64,000 nucleotides of DNA from Hyphobacterium sp. SN044 (lineage in GTDB: Bacteria; Pseudomonadota; Alphaproteobacteria; Caulobacterales; Maricaulaceae), in contig NZ_JAKKUV010000004.1 of NCBI RefSeq assembly GCF_021864465.1, positions 62,001 to 126,000 of the forward strand, in the 5' to 3' direction. Shown one piece after another: positions 34,623 to 44,480 of the stretch. The notes under the pieces are model-generated. The model was not told the DNA's origin, did no database searches, and saw nothing but the letters and a program-made list of their open reading frames with translations. The first letter of the stretch is position 1. The number at the start of each line of letters is the position of its first letter. A program made the translations under genes and the position numbers.

Positions 34623-37400
34623 ATGCCGCACACCTTCTCTTACAAACGACTCGCGCTGGCCTGCGCGACCGGGCTGCTCGTCGCAGCCTGCTCGCAGGGC
34701 TCCAGCATTGAATCGCCTGGCGTCACCAATCCGGGCACGCCCCCGGGTGGCGGCGGCGGTGGCGGTGGCGGTGGCGGCGGCACGGGTGCCGCGCCCTGTC
34801 CGACCGGCTTCACCTGCCGCACGGCGGCTGTTGGCGGCAACACGGTTGCCGTGGTCTCCGGCGCGGTTCTGACCAATCTGACGCTGCGCAACGAAACCGG
34901 CGTCGTCTATGAAATCGACGGCCGGGTGGACATCGGTTCCGACGTCGGCGCGACCGGCACGGCCGGCGGCACGGCCGCCCGCCTGACGATCGAGCCGGGC
35001 GTCACGATCTTCGGCACGAGCGGTCAGGACTATATCGTCGTGAACCGCGGCTCGCAGATCGAGGCCAACGGCACCGCCGCCAACCCGATCATCTTCACCT
35101 CGCAGAACGATATCGAGCGCCGCGCGGACAACGATCCGACCAATGACGATGGCGGTTCGAACATCGGCGAATGGGGCGGCATGGTCATCCTCGGCCAGGC
35201 CCCGATCAATCGCTGCCGCGACGCGGCGACGCCGGGTACCGCCCAGTGCGAGAACATCGTGGAAGGCGTGACCAATCCGGACGCACTCTACGGCGGTGCC
35301 GACACCACCGACAATTCGGGCATCCTGCGTTATGTGCAGGTCCGCTTCGCCGGCTTCGCGATCAACACCCAGGGCAATGAGCTGAACGGCATCACACTGG
35401 CCGGCGTCGGCTCGGGTACGACGTTCGAATACGTCCAGGTCCACAACGGTTCGGACGACGGCATCGAATGGTTCGGCGGCACGGTGAACGGCCGCTACCT
35501 GGTCGTGACCGGTGCGGATGACGACTCGCTCGACACCGACAACGGCTTCCAAGGCACGAACCAGTTCGTCGTGGTGCGCCAGCGTACCGATGGCGGCGAC
35601 AATATCGTCGAAGCCTCCTCGGTCGGCCCGGGCGTCACCCCGCTGTCGAATGCCACCTTCTCCAACTTCACCTTCGTCGGCGACCGCACGAATGCCTGGC
35701 GCCTGAACACCGGTACGGTCGGCCGCTACGTCAATGGCGTGGTGGATTTCGGCGATCCGTGCTTCCGCTGGGAAGCCTCTGCCGGTGACGGCCAGGCCGG
35801 CTTCAACCAGGCCGCCGACCCGCGCTTCCAGTCGGTCCTGTTCGATTGCACGGCGCTCAACACCTCCAACTCCGACGCCGCGGCGGTTCAGGGTGCGGTC
35901 AATGCCGATCCGAACAATGTCGTCGGCGCCAACTCGCTGGCCGCGACCTTCTTCCCGGGCCCGGTCGAGAACGGCATGACCGCGATCAACCCGACCTCGG
36001 TCAACAATTCCTTTCAGGCCGCCAACTATGTCGGTGCGTTCTCGCCGACCGAGACGGTGACACAGAACTGGGCCGCCGGCTGGACCGTCGGTCTGTTCCC
36101 GGCTCCGACCTGCCCGACCGGCACAACGGACTCCGGTTTCGACATCGACGGCACCACGGTTTGCCGCATCACCGGCGTCATCACCGATGACATCCGCCTG
36201 ACGCGCGGCAATTTCTACGAGATCGTCAACCGCGTGGATGTCGGCATCGATGTCGGCGCCGACGGTACGGCCACGGGCGGCGACGCCGGTTCGCTGACCA
36301 TCGAATCGGGCGTGACGCTCTTCGGTGACAGCGGCGCGGACTACATCGTCGTGAACCGCGGCTCGCAGATCTTCTCGAACGGCACGCGCGCCAACCCGGT
36401 CATCATGACCTCGGAAGCCGACGTGACCAACGCGCCGGGCGACCGGACGGATGCCATCTCCGAGTGGGGCGGCCTCGTCATCCTCGGCCGCGCGCCGATC
36501 AATCGTTGCCGCGACGCGGCGACGCCGGGCACTGTGGCGTGCGAAAACATCGTCGAAGGCGTGACCAATCCGGACGCGCTCTACGGCGGTGCGACCGCCA
36601 ACGACAATTCCGGCTCGCTGACCTACACCCGCGTCCAGTTCGCCGGTTTCGCGATCAACACCCAGGGCAATGAGCTGAACGGTATCACTTTCGCCGGCGT
36701 CGGCTCGGGCACGAATGTCGATCACATCCAGGTGCACAACAATTCGGACGACGGCGTCGAATTCTTCGGCGGCGGCGTGAATGTCCGCCACCTGGTCCTG
36801 ACCGGCAATGACGACGACTCGATCGACACGGACAACGGCTATAACGGCCGCATCCAGTTCGCGATCGTGACGCAGCGGGCCAATGGCGGCGACAACATCA
36901 ACGAAGCGTCCTCGGTCGCTCCGGGTGTGCTGCCGTCGAACCCGATGGTCGCCAACTTCACCCTCGTGGGTAACCGCACCAATGCCTGGCGCCTGAACAC
37001 CGGCACGGTCGGCCGCTACATGAATGGCGTGGTTGACTTCGGCAAGCAGTGCTTCCGCTGGGAAAGCTCCGCCGGTGACGGCGTCGCAGGATACAGCCCC
37101 ACGCTCGACCCGCGCTTCCAGTCGGTCCTGTTCGATTGCGACGGCGGCATCGCCACCGGCAATTCGGACGCGGCCGCGGCCAATGGCGCGGTGAACGCGG
37201 ACCCGAACAATGTCGTCGGCGCGTCGTCCCTGACCGGCACCTTCATCAACGGTGCCAACGAGACGGCCGTTGTCGCGATGAACCCGAACTCCGTCGATAC
37301 CTGGTTCCAGGCCACCACCTATGCCGGTGCGGTCCAGAACAACCAGGATCGCTGGTGGGCGGACTGGTCCTGCGGTCTCGAAGCCTCGAGCCCTTGCTGA
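34623..37400 (+). CDS. Large lipoprotein with two tandem ~430-residue repeat domains (TonB-receptor partner)
   Basis: A 925-residue predicted lipoprotein (signal LLVAAC with Cys23). A Gly-only linker of about 12 residues (residues ~40-52) separates the anchor from two homologous halves (~residues 55-485 and ~490-925). Each half contains VNRGSQI, EWGGxVILGxAPINRCRDAA, CENIVEGVTNPDALYGG, FAINTQGNELNGIT, TNAWRLNTGTVGRY and DPRFQSVLFDC, suggesting right-handed beta-helix or beta-solenoid folds with paired cysteines. Similar repeats are common in Bacteroidota surface proteins next to TonB receptors. The start at 34623 follows GGGGGA. It precedes the TonB receptor by 80 bases and the T2SS locus after it. 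A surface-exposed solute- or metal-binding partner is likely; the ligand is unknown. Confidence 0.8.
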   Translation: MPHTFSYKRLALACATGLLVAACSQGSSIESPGVTNPGTPPGGGGGGGGGGGGTGAAPCPTGFTCRTAAVGGNTVAVVSGAVLTNLTLRNETGVVYEIDGRVDIGSDVGATGTAGGTAARLTIEPGVTIFGTSGQDYIVVNRGSQIEANGTAANPIIFTSQNDIERRADNDPTNDDGGSNIGEWGGMVILGQAPINRCRDAATPGTAQCENIVEGVTNPDALYGGADTTDNSGILRYVQVRFAGFAINTQGNELNGITLAGVGSGTTFEYVQVHNGSDDGIEWFGGTVNGRYLVVTGADDDSLDTDNGFQGTNQFVVVRQRTDGGDNIVEASSVGPGVTPLSNATFSNFTFVGDRTNAWRLNTGTVGRYVNGVVDFGDPCFRWEASAGDGQAGFNQAADPRFQSVLFDCTALNTSNSDAAAVQGAVNADPNNVVGANSLAATFFPGPVENGMTAINPTSVNNSFQAANYVGAFSPTETVTQNWAAGWTVGLFPAPTCPTGTTDSGFDIDGTTVCRITGVITDDIRLTRGNFYEIVNRVDVGIDVGADGTATGGDAGSLTIESGVTLFGDSGADYIVVNRGSQIFSNGTRANPVIMTSEADVTNAPGDRTDAISEWGGLVILGRAPINRCRDAATPGTVACENIVEGVTNPDALYGGATANDNSGSLTYTRVQFAGFAINTQGNELNGITFAGVGSGTNVDHIQVHNNSDDGVEFFGGGVNVRHLVLTGNDDDSIDTDNGYNGRIQFAIVTQRANGGDNINEASSVAPGVLPSNPMVANFTLVGNRTNAWRLNTGTVGRYMNGVVDFGKQCFRWESSAGDGVAGYSPTLDPRFQSVLFDCDGGIATGNSDAAAANGAVNADPNNVVGASSLTGTFINGANETAVVAMNPNSVDTWFQATTYAGAVQNNQDRWWADWSCGLEASSPC

Positions 37401-37480
37401 CACCCGAATGCGGGCGGGCCGGAGCGATCCGGCCCGCCTGATACCGGGGTCATCTCTCATCAGATCAAAGGGTAATTCCC

Positions 37481-40075
37481 ATGAGACGCGCACTTTCATT
37501 CAGCGGGGCTCTGCTGGCGACGACGATGTTCCTGTCGCCCGCCGTGCTCGCGCAGGAAGCGGAACAGGCGGATACGCCTGAAGCCGCCTCCCAGCCGGAG
37601 GACGTCGTTGTCGTCCGCGGCCAATACATCCCGGAGCCGCAGCGCCAGACCGCGCAAGTGGCCTCCTTCATCACGCCGGAAGACCTGACCCGTTCGGGCG
37701 ACTCCAATGCCGCGATCGCGCTGACCCGCCTGTCGGGTCTCAGCGTCGTCGGCGGCCGGTTCGCCTATGTTCGCGGTCTCGGCGACCGCTATTCCGCCGC
37801 TCTGCTCAACGGTTCGCCTCTGCCGAGCCCGGAGCCGCTGCGCCGGACTGTTCCGCTCGACCTCTTCCCGTCGGGCGTGCTCGACACGATCTCCGTGCAG
37901 AAGACGTATTCCTCCAACTATCCGGCGGAATTCGGCGGCGGCCTGATCGACCTGCGGACGCTGCGTCTGCCGGCGGAGGGCTTCCTCAACGTGTCGGCCG
38001 GGACGAGCTACAATACGTATACGACGCAGAACACCGGCATCTATCACTACGGCTCCGATTGGGACTGGACCGGCTGGGACAATGGTCTCCGTGAAGTACC
38101 GCGCCTGCTGCGCGGCTATCTCGGTGGCACGCAGCCGCTTTCCGCCCGCACTGACGCCGAGATCGAAGCGGCCGGCGAAAGCCTGCTGAACTCGCCGATC
38201 AGCGTGATCCAGTCGGGCGATCTGCGTCCGAACTCCTCCTTCGGCATCGATGGCGGCAATGCCTGGTATGTCGATGACCTCGAAGTCGGTTTCGTGGCCG
38301 CGGCCGGCTATTCCCAGGACTGGGAAACCCAGCGGGCCCGCCGGCAGTTCGTGCTCGGCGACATCATCGGCAACGATTTCACGACCACGGAAACGGCGCT
38401 GAACGTCACCGTCAACGGCCTCGCCTCGCTGTCGGCCTCGACGCCCAATCACGAAGTCCAGGCGACGACCTTCTACGTGCACACCACGTCGAAAGAGACG
38501 CAGATCGACACCGGGCGCGACTTCAACGCGCAAGGCGCGACCGGTCTGGTCTGGGACGAATCCTCGGGCTGGTACGAACGCGAACTGGCCATGTTCCAGC
38601 TGTCGGGCGAACACACGTTCGGCGATCTGGAATTGCGCTGGCGCGGGGCCACCGCCCAGGCGTCCCGCGATGCGCCGTATCAGCGCTCGCTTCGCCGATA
38701 CATCGATGCGAATGGCGACATCCGCTATTCGGTGGCGAACAACTACTCGATCGCCTTCTCCGACCTGACCGACGACATCACCAGCTTCGGTGGTGAAGCG
38801 ATCTACACGATCAACTGGCAGGACGGGCGGCAGGTCGAACTGATGGTCGGCGGCGACACGTCCTCGACGGATCGTTCGTACAACTTCACGGCCCTGCGTT
38901 TCGCCGGCGGCAATTCGCTGCCCGACGACGTGCAGCTGGCGCGTCCGGACTATCTGTTCTCTCCGGACAATATCGACCCGAACCGCTTCGTGCTTCAGGA
39001 AGTCACCACGCCGAACGATTCGTATGCGGCCTCGCTGGATGTGGATGCGATCTTCGCCCAGGCGAATATCGACATCACCAGCTATATCCGCGCCACGATC
39101 GGCGTGCGCTACGAAGACGCGACCGAAACGGTCCAGACCTTCGACCGTTTCGGAAATCTGGGTGCGGGCTCGCTGATCGAGAATGAGTATCTTCTCCCGG
39201 CGGCGACCCTGACCTGGAATTTCGCGGACGATCTCCAGCTTCGCCTCGGCTATTCCGAGACGATCGCGCGTCCGCAATTCCGCGAACTGGCCCGTTCGGC
39301 CTTCTTCGATCCTGAATCGGAGCGTCTGTATCGCGGTAATAGCGGCCTCGTGGACTCCACGATCCGCAACTACGATGCGCGCCTCGAATACTATCTCGGC
39401 CGGGACCAGTTCATCACGGTCGCGGGCTTCTACAAGCAGCTCGAGGATCCGATCGAAGAGGTGCAGTTCTCGACCTCGACCTTCGTGTTCGAGACGACCT
39501 TCATCAACTCGCCGGAAGCCACGGTTCAGGGTGTGGAACTTGAATACCGCACCTATTTCCAGATGCCGTTCGAGATCGAATGGTTCCAGAACCGCGACTG
39601 GCGTTTCTCGATCAACTACACCTTCACCGACTCTGAAGTTCAGGCCGGCGCCAACGATCTGGTGTTCGACCCGATCACCGGAACCCAGCGTCTGGCCAGC
39701 CTCTACAATCTGGATGGCTCGCAGCTGCAGGGCACGTCGGAGAATATCGTCAACGCGCAGTTCGGCTGGGAAACCGATGTCGAACAGCTGACGCTGCTTC
39801 TGAACTGGGTGGACGACCGCATCCTGCAGCGTGGTCTCACGCAGCCGGGCGCGGAACTGCCGGACGTGATCGAATCGCCGGGCGTTCAGCTTGACCTGAA
39901 CTACCGCCGCGACTTCGAGATCGACGGGCAGTCCTTCACGCTCGAAGCGGGTGCGCGGAACATTCTCGACGAGGATCACCGCGAATTCCAGATCAACCCG
40001 ACCATCGGTGAGACGGAATTCAACACCTATGAGCGCGGCCGGACCTTCCAGGTCAGCCTGACCGCGCACTTCTAG
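37481..40075 (+). CDS. TonB-dependent receptor upstream of T2SS locus 2
   Basis: An 864-residue outer-membrane receptor. The signal peptide ends ...SPAVLAQ; a TonB-box-like stretch EDVVVVRGQYI follows. The plug domain has the subfamily pattern FAYVRGLGDRYSAALLNG, PLDLFPSGVLDTISVQKTYS and YPAEFGGGLIDLRT. The barrel ends with the C-terminal aromatic VSLTAHF. There is no N-terminal carboxypeptidase-regulatory-like domain, unlike the receptor at 17378. The gene pairs with the duplicated lipoprotein and is followed by a terminator before gspC. The receptor/lipoprotein pair probably imports or displays a common ligand. Confidence 0.93.
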   Translation: MRRALSFSGALLATTMFLSPAVLAQEAEQADTPEAASQPEDVVVVRGQYIPEPQRQTAQVASFITPEDLTRSGDSNAAIALTRLSGLSVVGGRFAYVRGLGDRYSAALLNGSPLPSPEPLRRTVPLDLFPSGVLDTISVQKTYSSNYPAEFGGGLIDLRTLRLPAEGFLNVSAGTSYNTYTTQNTGIYHYGSDWDWTGWDNGLREVPRLLRGYLGGTQPLSARTDAEIEAAGESLLNSPISVIQSGDLRPNSSFGIDGGNAWYVDDLEVGFVAAAGYSQDWETQRARRQFVLGDIIGNDFTTTETALNVTVNGLASLSASTPNHEVQATTFYVHTTSKETQIDTGRDFNAQGATGLVWDESSGWYERELAMFQLSGEHTFGDLELRWRGATAQASRDAPYQRSLRRYIDANGDIRYSVANNYSIAFSDLTDDITSFGGEAIYTINWQDGRQVELMVGGDTSSTDRSYNFTALRFAGGNSLPDDVQLARPDYLFSPDNIDPNRFVLQEVTTPNDSYAASLDVDAIFAQANIDITSYIRATIGVRYEDATETVQTFDRFGNLGAGSLIENEYLLPAATLTWNFADDLQLRLGYSETIARPQFRELARSAFFDPESERLYRGNSGLVDSTIRNYDARLEYYLGRDQFITVAGFYKQLEDPIEEVQFSTSTFVFETTFINSPEATVQGVELEYRTYFQMPFEIEWFQNRDWRFSINYTFTDSEVQAGANDLVFDPITGTQRLASLYNLDGSQLQGTSENIVNAQFGWETDVEQLTLLLNWVDDRILQRGLTQPGAELPDVIESPGVQLDLNYRRDFEIDGQSFTLEAGARNILDEDHREFQINPTIGETEFNTYERGRTFQVSLTAHF

Positions 40076-40097
40076 GCGATGTGGCAGCCCTCCGGGG

Positions 40098-40126
40098 TTG
40101 TCACAAATCCGAAGAAGAGTCGTCAA
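40098..40126 (+). promoter_or_regulatory. Pho-box-like array upstream of gspC
   Basis: 7-mers TTGTCAC, CCGAAGA, TCGTCAA in exact 11-base register, outer units good and middle one poor. It lies about 90 bases before the gspC start and just before a strong terminator hairpin. Confidence 0.4.
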
Positions 40127-40135
40127 AAAACTGAG

Positions 40136-40176
40136 GCCCGGGCGTCACGAGAGTGACGCCCGGGCGTCATATTTTC
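40136..40176 (+). terminator. Strong hairpin terminator after TonB receptor
   Basis: Perfect 13-bp stem GCCCGGGCGTCAC / GTGACGCCCGGGC with GAGA loop, followed by GTCATATTTT. It ends the lipoprotein/receptor transcript; gspC starts 32 bases later. Confidence 0.85.
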
Positions 40177-40207
40177 CGCGCCGATCAAACGAGGTTCGGC
40201 ATCGGGT

Positions 40208-41029
40208 ATGGGCACGCCGGTTTCAAAGAGCTGGAGCGGACGGGAGATGGCGGCGCGAGCCTCGCGCTGGTCGGCGCTCGCTGTCGAGCTTGCGCTTCTG
40301 GCCGTCATCGCCGTCTTCACCGCGCGCCTGATCTGGCTGGTCATCTTCGGGGCCAGCGCGGCCGACCTCGACATCACGCCGCCGGACCGCGCCCTGCCGG
40401 ACATCCGCCAGAGCGCCGATCTGTCCGCCCTGCAGTCAGGCCGCCTGTTTGCCAGCCCGGACCGGCCGGTGGCCGTGACCGGCGAGATCGCGCCGGAGAC
40501 CGCGCTCGACCTGACGCTCTTCGGCGTGCGCCGTGGTCCCGATCCGCAGAGCGGGTCGGCGGTGATCCGCACCGGCAATATCGAGCAGCGCAGCTATGCG
40601 GTCGGCGCGGCGATCCAGGACGGGGTGACGCTGGAAGCGGTCTATCCCGACCGGGTCACCATCCGCCGCCGCGGCATCGCCGAGTCGCTCTATCTGCGTG
40701 AGGAAGCGCGGCGCAATTCCAGCCTGCCCGCCGCGAGCGTCAGCGATGACGGTAGCGCAGCGGCTGAATTCTGGTCGGCGATCCAGATCGTGCCGGTCTT
40801 CCGGGACGGCGGACTCGCCGGCTACCGCCTGACCGAGGCCAGCCGCGCCGATCTGTTGTCGCGCACCGGGCTCCAGGCCGGCGATCTGATCACCGCCGTC
40901 AACGGCATAAGTTTCGCGTCCGGCACCGATATCGGGCGCGTCATCAACGAGGTCGGCAGTGCCGACCGCCTCCGGCTCGAGGTCGAGCGCGGCGGATCAA
41001 CCCAGACCATCGACGTGGACCCGAGATGA
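40208..41029 (+). CDS. gspC: Type II secretion system protein GspC (locus 2)
   Basis: A 273-residue inner-membrane protein. It has one N-terminal helix (about residues 24-47), the homology region with LQSGRLFAS and TLFGVRRGP (about 75-150), and a C-terminal PDZ domain (about 180-270: YRLTEASRADLLSRTGLQAGD, ITAVNGISFASG). This is the classical GspC that links the secretin N0 domain to the platform. ATG codons at 40208 and 40247 are both possible. The gspD start overlaps its stop by 4 bases. Confidence 0.93.
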   Translation: MGTPVSKSWSGREMAARASRWSALAVELALLAVIAVFTARLIWLVIFGASAADLDITPPDRALPDIRQSADLSALQSGRLFASPDRPVAVTGEIAPETALDLTLFGVRRGPDPQSGSAVIRTGNIEQRSYAVGAAIQDGVTLEAVYPDRVTIRRRGIAESLYLREEARRNSSLPAASVSDDGSAAAEFWSAIQIVPVFRDGGLAGYRLTEASRADLLSRTGLQAGDLITAVNGISFASGTDIGRVINEVGSADRLRLEVERGGSTQTIDVDPR

Positions 41030-42972
41030 CACAGTCTGCTTTTCCCCGCCTCATCATCGCGGCGCTGGCCGCGCTCTGCCTTCTTGCCCCGGCCGCCAAG
41101 GCGCAGGACGGGCAGGTCCTGAACTACCGCGATGCCGACATCCGCGCGGTGATCGACGATGTCTCCCTCGTGACGGGCTATACCTTCATCGTCGACCCGG
41201 CGGTGACGGGCATGGTGACGATCACGTCGCAGACCCCGCTCAGCCAGGACGAATTCTTCGCGGTCTTCCTCTCGACGCTGCGGGTCAATGGCTTCACCGC
41301 CGTGCGAACCGCGCCGGGCACGTATCAGATCGTGCCGGACCAGGAAGCGGCCCGGGCCGGCGGCCCGGTCGGCGGGACGGCGAATGGCGACCAGTTCGTC
41401 ACCGCCGTGATCCGTCTCAATCATGCCAGCGCGCGCGGGGCGGCCGGGGCGCTGCGCCCGATCATGAGCCCGCAGGGCATTGTCAATTCCGTGGATGGCA
41501 CGAACATCATCATGTTGGTCGACTACGCCGCGAATGTCGACCGGGCACGCGGCGTGATCGCCGGGCTAGACCGCGACACCTCGGTCTATGAAGTCGTGAC
41601 GCTCGCCAATGTCGGTGCCAATGACATGGCGCAGATCATCGAGGGCATGGGCACGCGCGGCGGATCGGGCGAGGACGGGATCTACGGCGTGACCGTGGTT
41701 CCTGTGCCCTCATCGAACTCCGTCCTTCTGCGCGGTGACCGCGATGCGGTGGCGCGGATGCGCGAACTGGCGCAGCAGGTCGATGCGGTCTCGGTCTCGA
41801 CACAGGACTACCGCGTCGTCACGCTCAGCCATGCCGATGGCGCGACGCTCTTGCCGATCCTTGAAGGCATATCCGCCCAGCTGTCCGGCGGAGAAGGGGC
41901 TCCGGCCTCGACGATCTCGGTCGCCTTCCACGCCCAGACCAATTCGCTGATCATCAACGCCCCGCCCGACGCGCAGCGTCAGCTGGAATCGGTGATCCGT
42001 CAGCTCGACGTGCGCCGCCCGCAAGTGCTGGTCGAAGCGATCATCGTGGAAATTTCCGACACCGCCGCGCGCGATCTCGGCGTTCAGCTCCTCCTGTCGG
42101 GTGACACGGATGGCGACGCGCCTTTCGTGATGACGCGTTATCGCGGGGTCAATCCGGACCTTCTGGCGATCGCCGGGGCACTGACCGTCGGCGAGAATGA
42201 CGAGAGCAATCCGGCCAACCCGTCGCTGCGCGATCTGGCGCTCGCCTCGCTGCTCAATGCCGGCGGCGTGACGGCCGGCTTCGCGGGCGAGGACGGGAAT
42301 GGCAATATTTTCGGCCTGATCCTCAACGCGCTGCAGGCGGACGTGAATTCGAACATATTGTCGACGCCGTCCATCCTGACGCTCGACAATCAGGAAGCCT
42401 CCATCCTCGTCGGTCAGCAGATCCCGATCACGACGGGCGAAGTGCTCAGCTCGAACAACAACAATCCCTTCCGCACGATCGAGCGGCAGGACGTCGGCGT
42501 GCAGCTGGAAGTCCGCCCCCTGATCAATGACGGCGACACGATCCAGCTCTTCATCCGTCAGGAAGTGTCGAGCGTGTTCGGCACGGTCTCGAACAATTCC
42601 GACGAGCTGATCACCAATCAGCGCGAGATCGAAACCACGGTGCTGGCCGACAATGGCGAGATCATCGTGCTCGGCGGCCTCATCCAGCGCGACGAGCAGG
42701 AAAGTGTCAGCGGTGTACCGGGGCTGTCGCGCCTTCCGGGCGTGGGCCGCCTGTTCCGCAGTGAGGGCCGGTCGGCAAGCCGCACCAATCTTATGGTTTT
42801 CATCCGCCCGACGATCATCCGCAGCGCGGCCGACATGCGCGGCGCGACGGCGGAGAGCTATGCGCGCGTGCGCACCGGCGCGTCGGCCGTGCCGCCGCAG
42901 ATCAGCGAACTGGAAGCCATCGCCGACATGATCGCCTCGGCCCCGGCGGGTACGGCGACTCCGGCGCAGTGA
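41026..42972 (+). CDS. gspD: Type II secretion secretin GspD (locus 2)
   Basis: A 648-residue secretin with a standard signal peptide (cut after ...PAAKAQ) and no lipobox. It has the N0 domain (LNYRDADIRAVIDDVSLVTG), N1-N3 repeats, a secretin core with IPITTGEVLSSNNNNPFRTI and VLADNGEIIVLGGLIQRDEQ, and the gate region VPGLSRLPGVGRLFRS. It lacks a clear C-terminal pilotin-binding S-domain; the chain ends about 60 residues after the secretin fold. A small lipoprotein at 50997 could serve as pilotin. Its stop overlaps the gspE start. Confidence 0.95.
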   Translation: MTQSAFPRLIIAALAALCLLAPAAKAQDGQVLNYRDADIRAVIDDVSLVTGYTFIVDPAVTGMVTITSQTPLSQDEFFAVFLSTLRVNGFTAVRTAPGTYQIVPDQEAARAGGPVGGTANGDQFVTAVIRLNHASARGAAGALRPIMSPQGIVNSVDGTNIIMLVDYAANVDRARGVIAGLDRDTSVYEVVTLANVGANDMAQIIEGMGTRGGSGEDGIYGVTVVPVPSSNSVLLRGDRDAVARMRELAQQVDAVSVSTQDYRVVTLSHADGATLLPILEGISAQLSGGEGAPASTISVAFHAQTNSLIINAPPDAQRQLESVIRQLDVRRPQVLVEAIIVEISDTAARDLGVQLLLSGDTDGDAPFVMTRYRGVNPDLLAIAGALTVGENDESNPANPSLRDLALASLLNAGGVTAGFAGEDGNGNIFGLILNALQADVNSNILSTPSILTLDNQEASILVGQQIPITTGEVLSSNNNNPFRTIERQDVGVQLEVRPLINDGDTIQLFIRQEVSSVFGTVSNNSDELITNQREIETTVLADNGEIIVLGGLIQRDEQESVSGVPGLSRLPGVGRLFRSEGRSASRTNLMVFIRPTIIRSAADMRGATAESYARVRTGASAVPPQISELEAIADMIASAPAGTATPAQ

Positions 42973-44480
42973 TGAACATGCAGACCGCCACCCAACCGGA
43001 GGCTGGACGGATCAGCTACGGTTTCGCGCGCGACAAGGGTGTCGCGCTCATTCCGGGCAATCCGCCGGTCTTTGCGATTCGCCGCGGTGCGGACCCGTTC
43101 GCGCTGATCGAGGCCCGGCGGGCGGCAGGCTATCCCTTCCCGGTGCGCGAGATGGACGCGGCCGCCTTCGACAAGGCGCTGACCGACATCTACGCCTATG
43201 AGGGACTCAAGGATGACGGGCTCGGCAGCGAGAACGAGGCCGAAGACCTGTCGCGGATCATCGACGAGATCCCGAAGACCGAAGACCTGCTCGATGCAGC
43301 CTCCGACGCCCCGATCATCCGCCTGATCAACGGGCTGATCGCGGAAGCGATCCGCACGCATGCATCCGACATCCATGTGGAGCCCTATGAGGACCGGGTG
43401 GCGGTGCGCTACCGGATCGACGGCGTGCTGTCGGAGACCGCCTCCCTGTCGCCGCGCGTCGCCCCGGCGCTGGTGTCGCGGATCAAGGTGATGTCGCGGC
43501 TCGACATCGCTGAAAAGCGGGTGCCGCAGGACGGGCGCCTGACCCTGTCGCTCGGCGGGCGGGCGGTGGATGTGCGCGTCGCGACCCTGCCGTCGCGCTT
43601 CGGGGAACGGGTGGTGCTGCGCCTCCTCGACAACGAACAGGCGCGCCTCGGTCTTGAAGACCTCGGCATGACCGGTCAGCAGCTCGCCGACCTCCGCAAG
43701 GCGCTGGCACAGCCCAACGGTATTGTGCTCGTGACCGGCCCGACCGGGGCGGGCAAGACGACGACACTCTATGCCGGTCTGAACCTCTTGAACGGGCCGG
43801 AGCGCAACATCCTGACGGTCGAGGATCCGGTCGAATACGCCATCCCCGGCATCGGCCAGACACAGGTGAATACCAAGGTCGGAATGACGTTCGCGGCGGG
43901 GCTGCGCGCCATCCTGCGCCAGGATCCGGACATCGTGATGGTCGGGGAAATCCGCGACGGCGAGACCGCGCAGATCGCGGTGCAGGCCTCGCTGACCGGT
44001 CACCTCGTCCTGTCGACCGTCCACACAAATTCCGCGGTCGCGGCAATCACGCGCCTGAAGGATATGGGCGTCGAGACTTTCCTGCTCGGTTCGACGATCA
44101 CCGCCATCGTCGCGCAGCGCCTCGTGCGCCGGCTCTGCCCGCATTGCCGTGAGGCGCGCCCGGCCACCGAAGCCGAGCTCGACGCCATGGGTCTGCCGCG
44201 AACCGAGGCGGTCACGCTCCATCACCCGCGCGGCTGCGGCCACTGCAAGGGACTTGGATATTCTGGCCGGGTCGGCCTCTACGAGATCGTCACGGTCGAC
44301 GAGACGCTGCGCGGCATGATCCACGACAATGCGCGCGAGCGGGACATGGCGGCCCATGCCTTCCGCAACCGCCAGACGCTGTTCCAGCATGGGCTCGACC
44401 AGGTGCGCGCCGGGGTGACGAGCCTGGAAGAAGTGCTGCGCGTCTGCCGCGAGGACGGAGAGCATCATGCCGGCCTTTGA
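42972..44480 (+). CDS. gspE: Type II secretion assembly ATPase GspE (locus 2)
   Basis: A 502-residue secretion ATPase. A shortened N-terminal domain precedes the core THASDIHVEPYEDRV, Walker A GPTGAGKTTTLY near residue 255, Walker B DPDIVMVGEIRDGETAQIAV, His box TGHLVLSTVHTNSAV, and the four-Cys zinc module LCPHC...CGHCKG near residues 390-430. ATG at 42972 shares its A with the gspD stop (TGATG), preferred over GTG at 42969. It is more like classical GspE than the locus 1 copy. Confidence 0.95.
   Translation: MNMQTATQPEAGRISYGFARDKGVALIPGNPPVFAIRRGADPFALIEARRAAGYPFPVREMDAAAFDKALTDIYAYEGLKDDGLGSENEAEDLSRIIDEIPKTEDLLDAASDAPIIRLINGLIAEAIRTHASDIHVEPYEDRVAVRYRIDGVLSETASLSPRVAPALVSRIKVMSRLDIAEKRVPQDGRLTLSLGGRAVDVRVATLPSRFGERVVLRLLDNEQARLGLEDLGMTGQQLADLRKALAQPNGIVLVTGPTGAGKTTTLYAGLNLLNGPERNILTVEDPVEYAIPGIGQTQVNTKVGMTFAAGLRAILRQDPDIVMVGEIRDGETAQIAVQASLTGHLVLSTVHTNSAVAAITRLKDMGVETFLLGSTITAIVAQRLVRRLCPHCREARPATEAELDAMGLPRTEAVTLHHPRGCGHCKGLGYSGRVGLYEIVTVDETLRGMIHDNARERDMAAHAFRNRQTLFQHGLDQVRAGVTSLEEVLRVCREDGEHHAGL

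Noticed and set aside
34741-34790. Slippage or frameshift in the glycine-codon run
   Set aside because: The frame continues unbroken into a well-conserved domain; treated as a linker.
34605-37499. 964-codon antisense frame over the lipoprotein gene
   Set aside because: Arg/Asp/Val-rich with no domain, and it is fully explained by the codon bias of the sense gene.
37496-40126. 876-codon antisense frame over the second TonB receptor
   Set aside because: Same shadow pattern; the sense strand has signal peptide, plug and barrel features.
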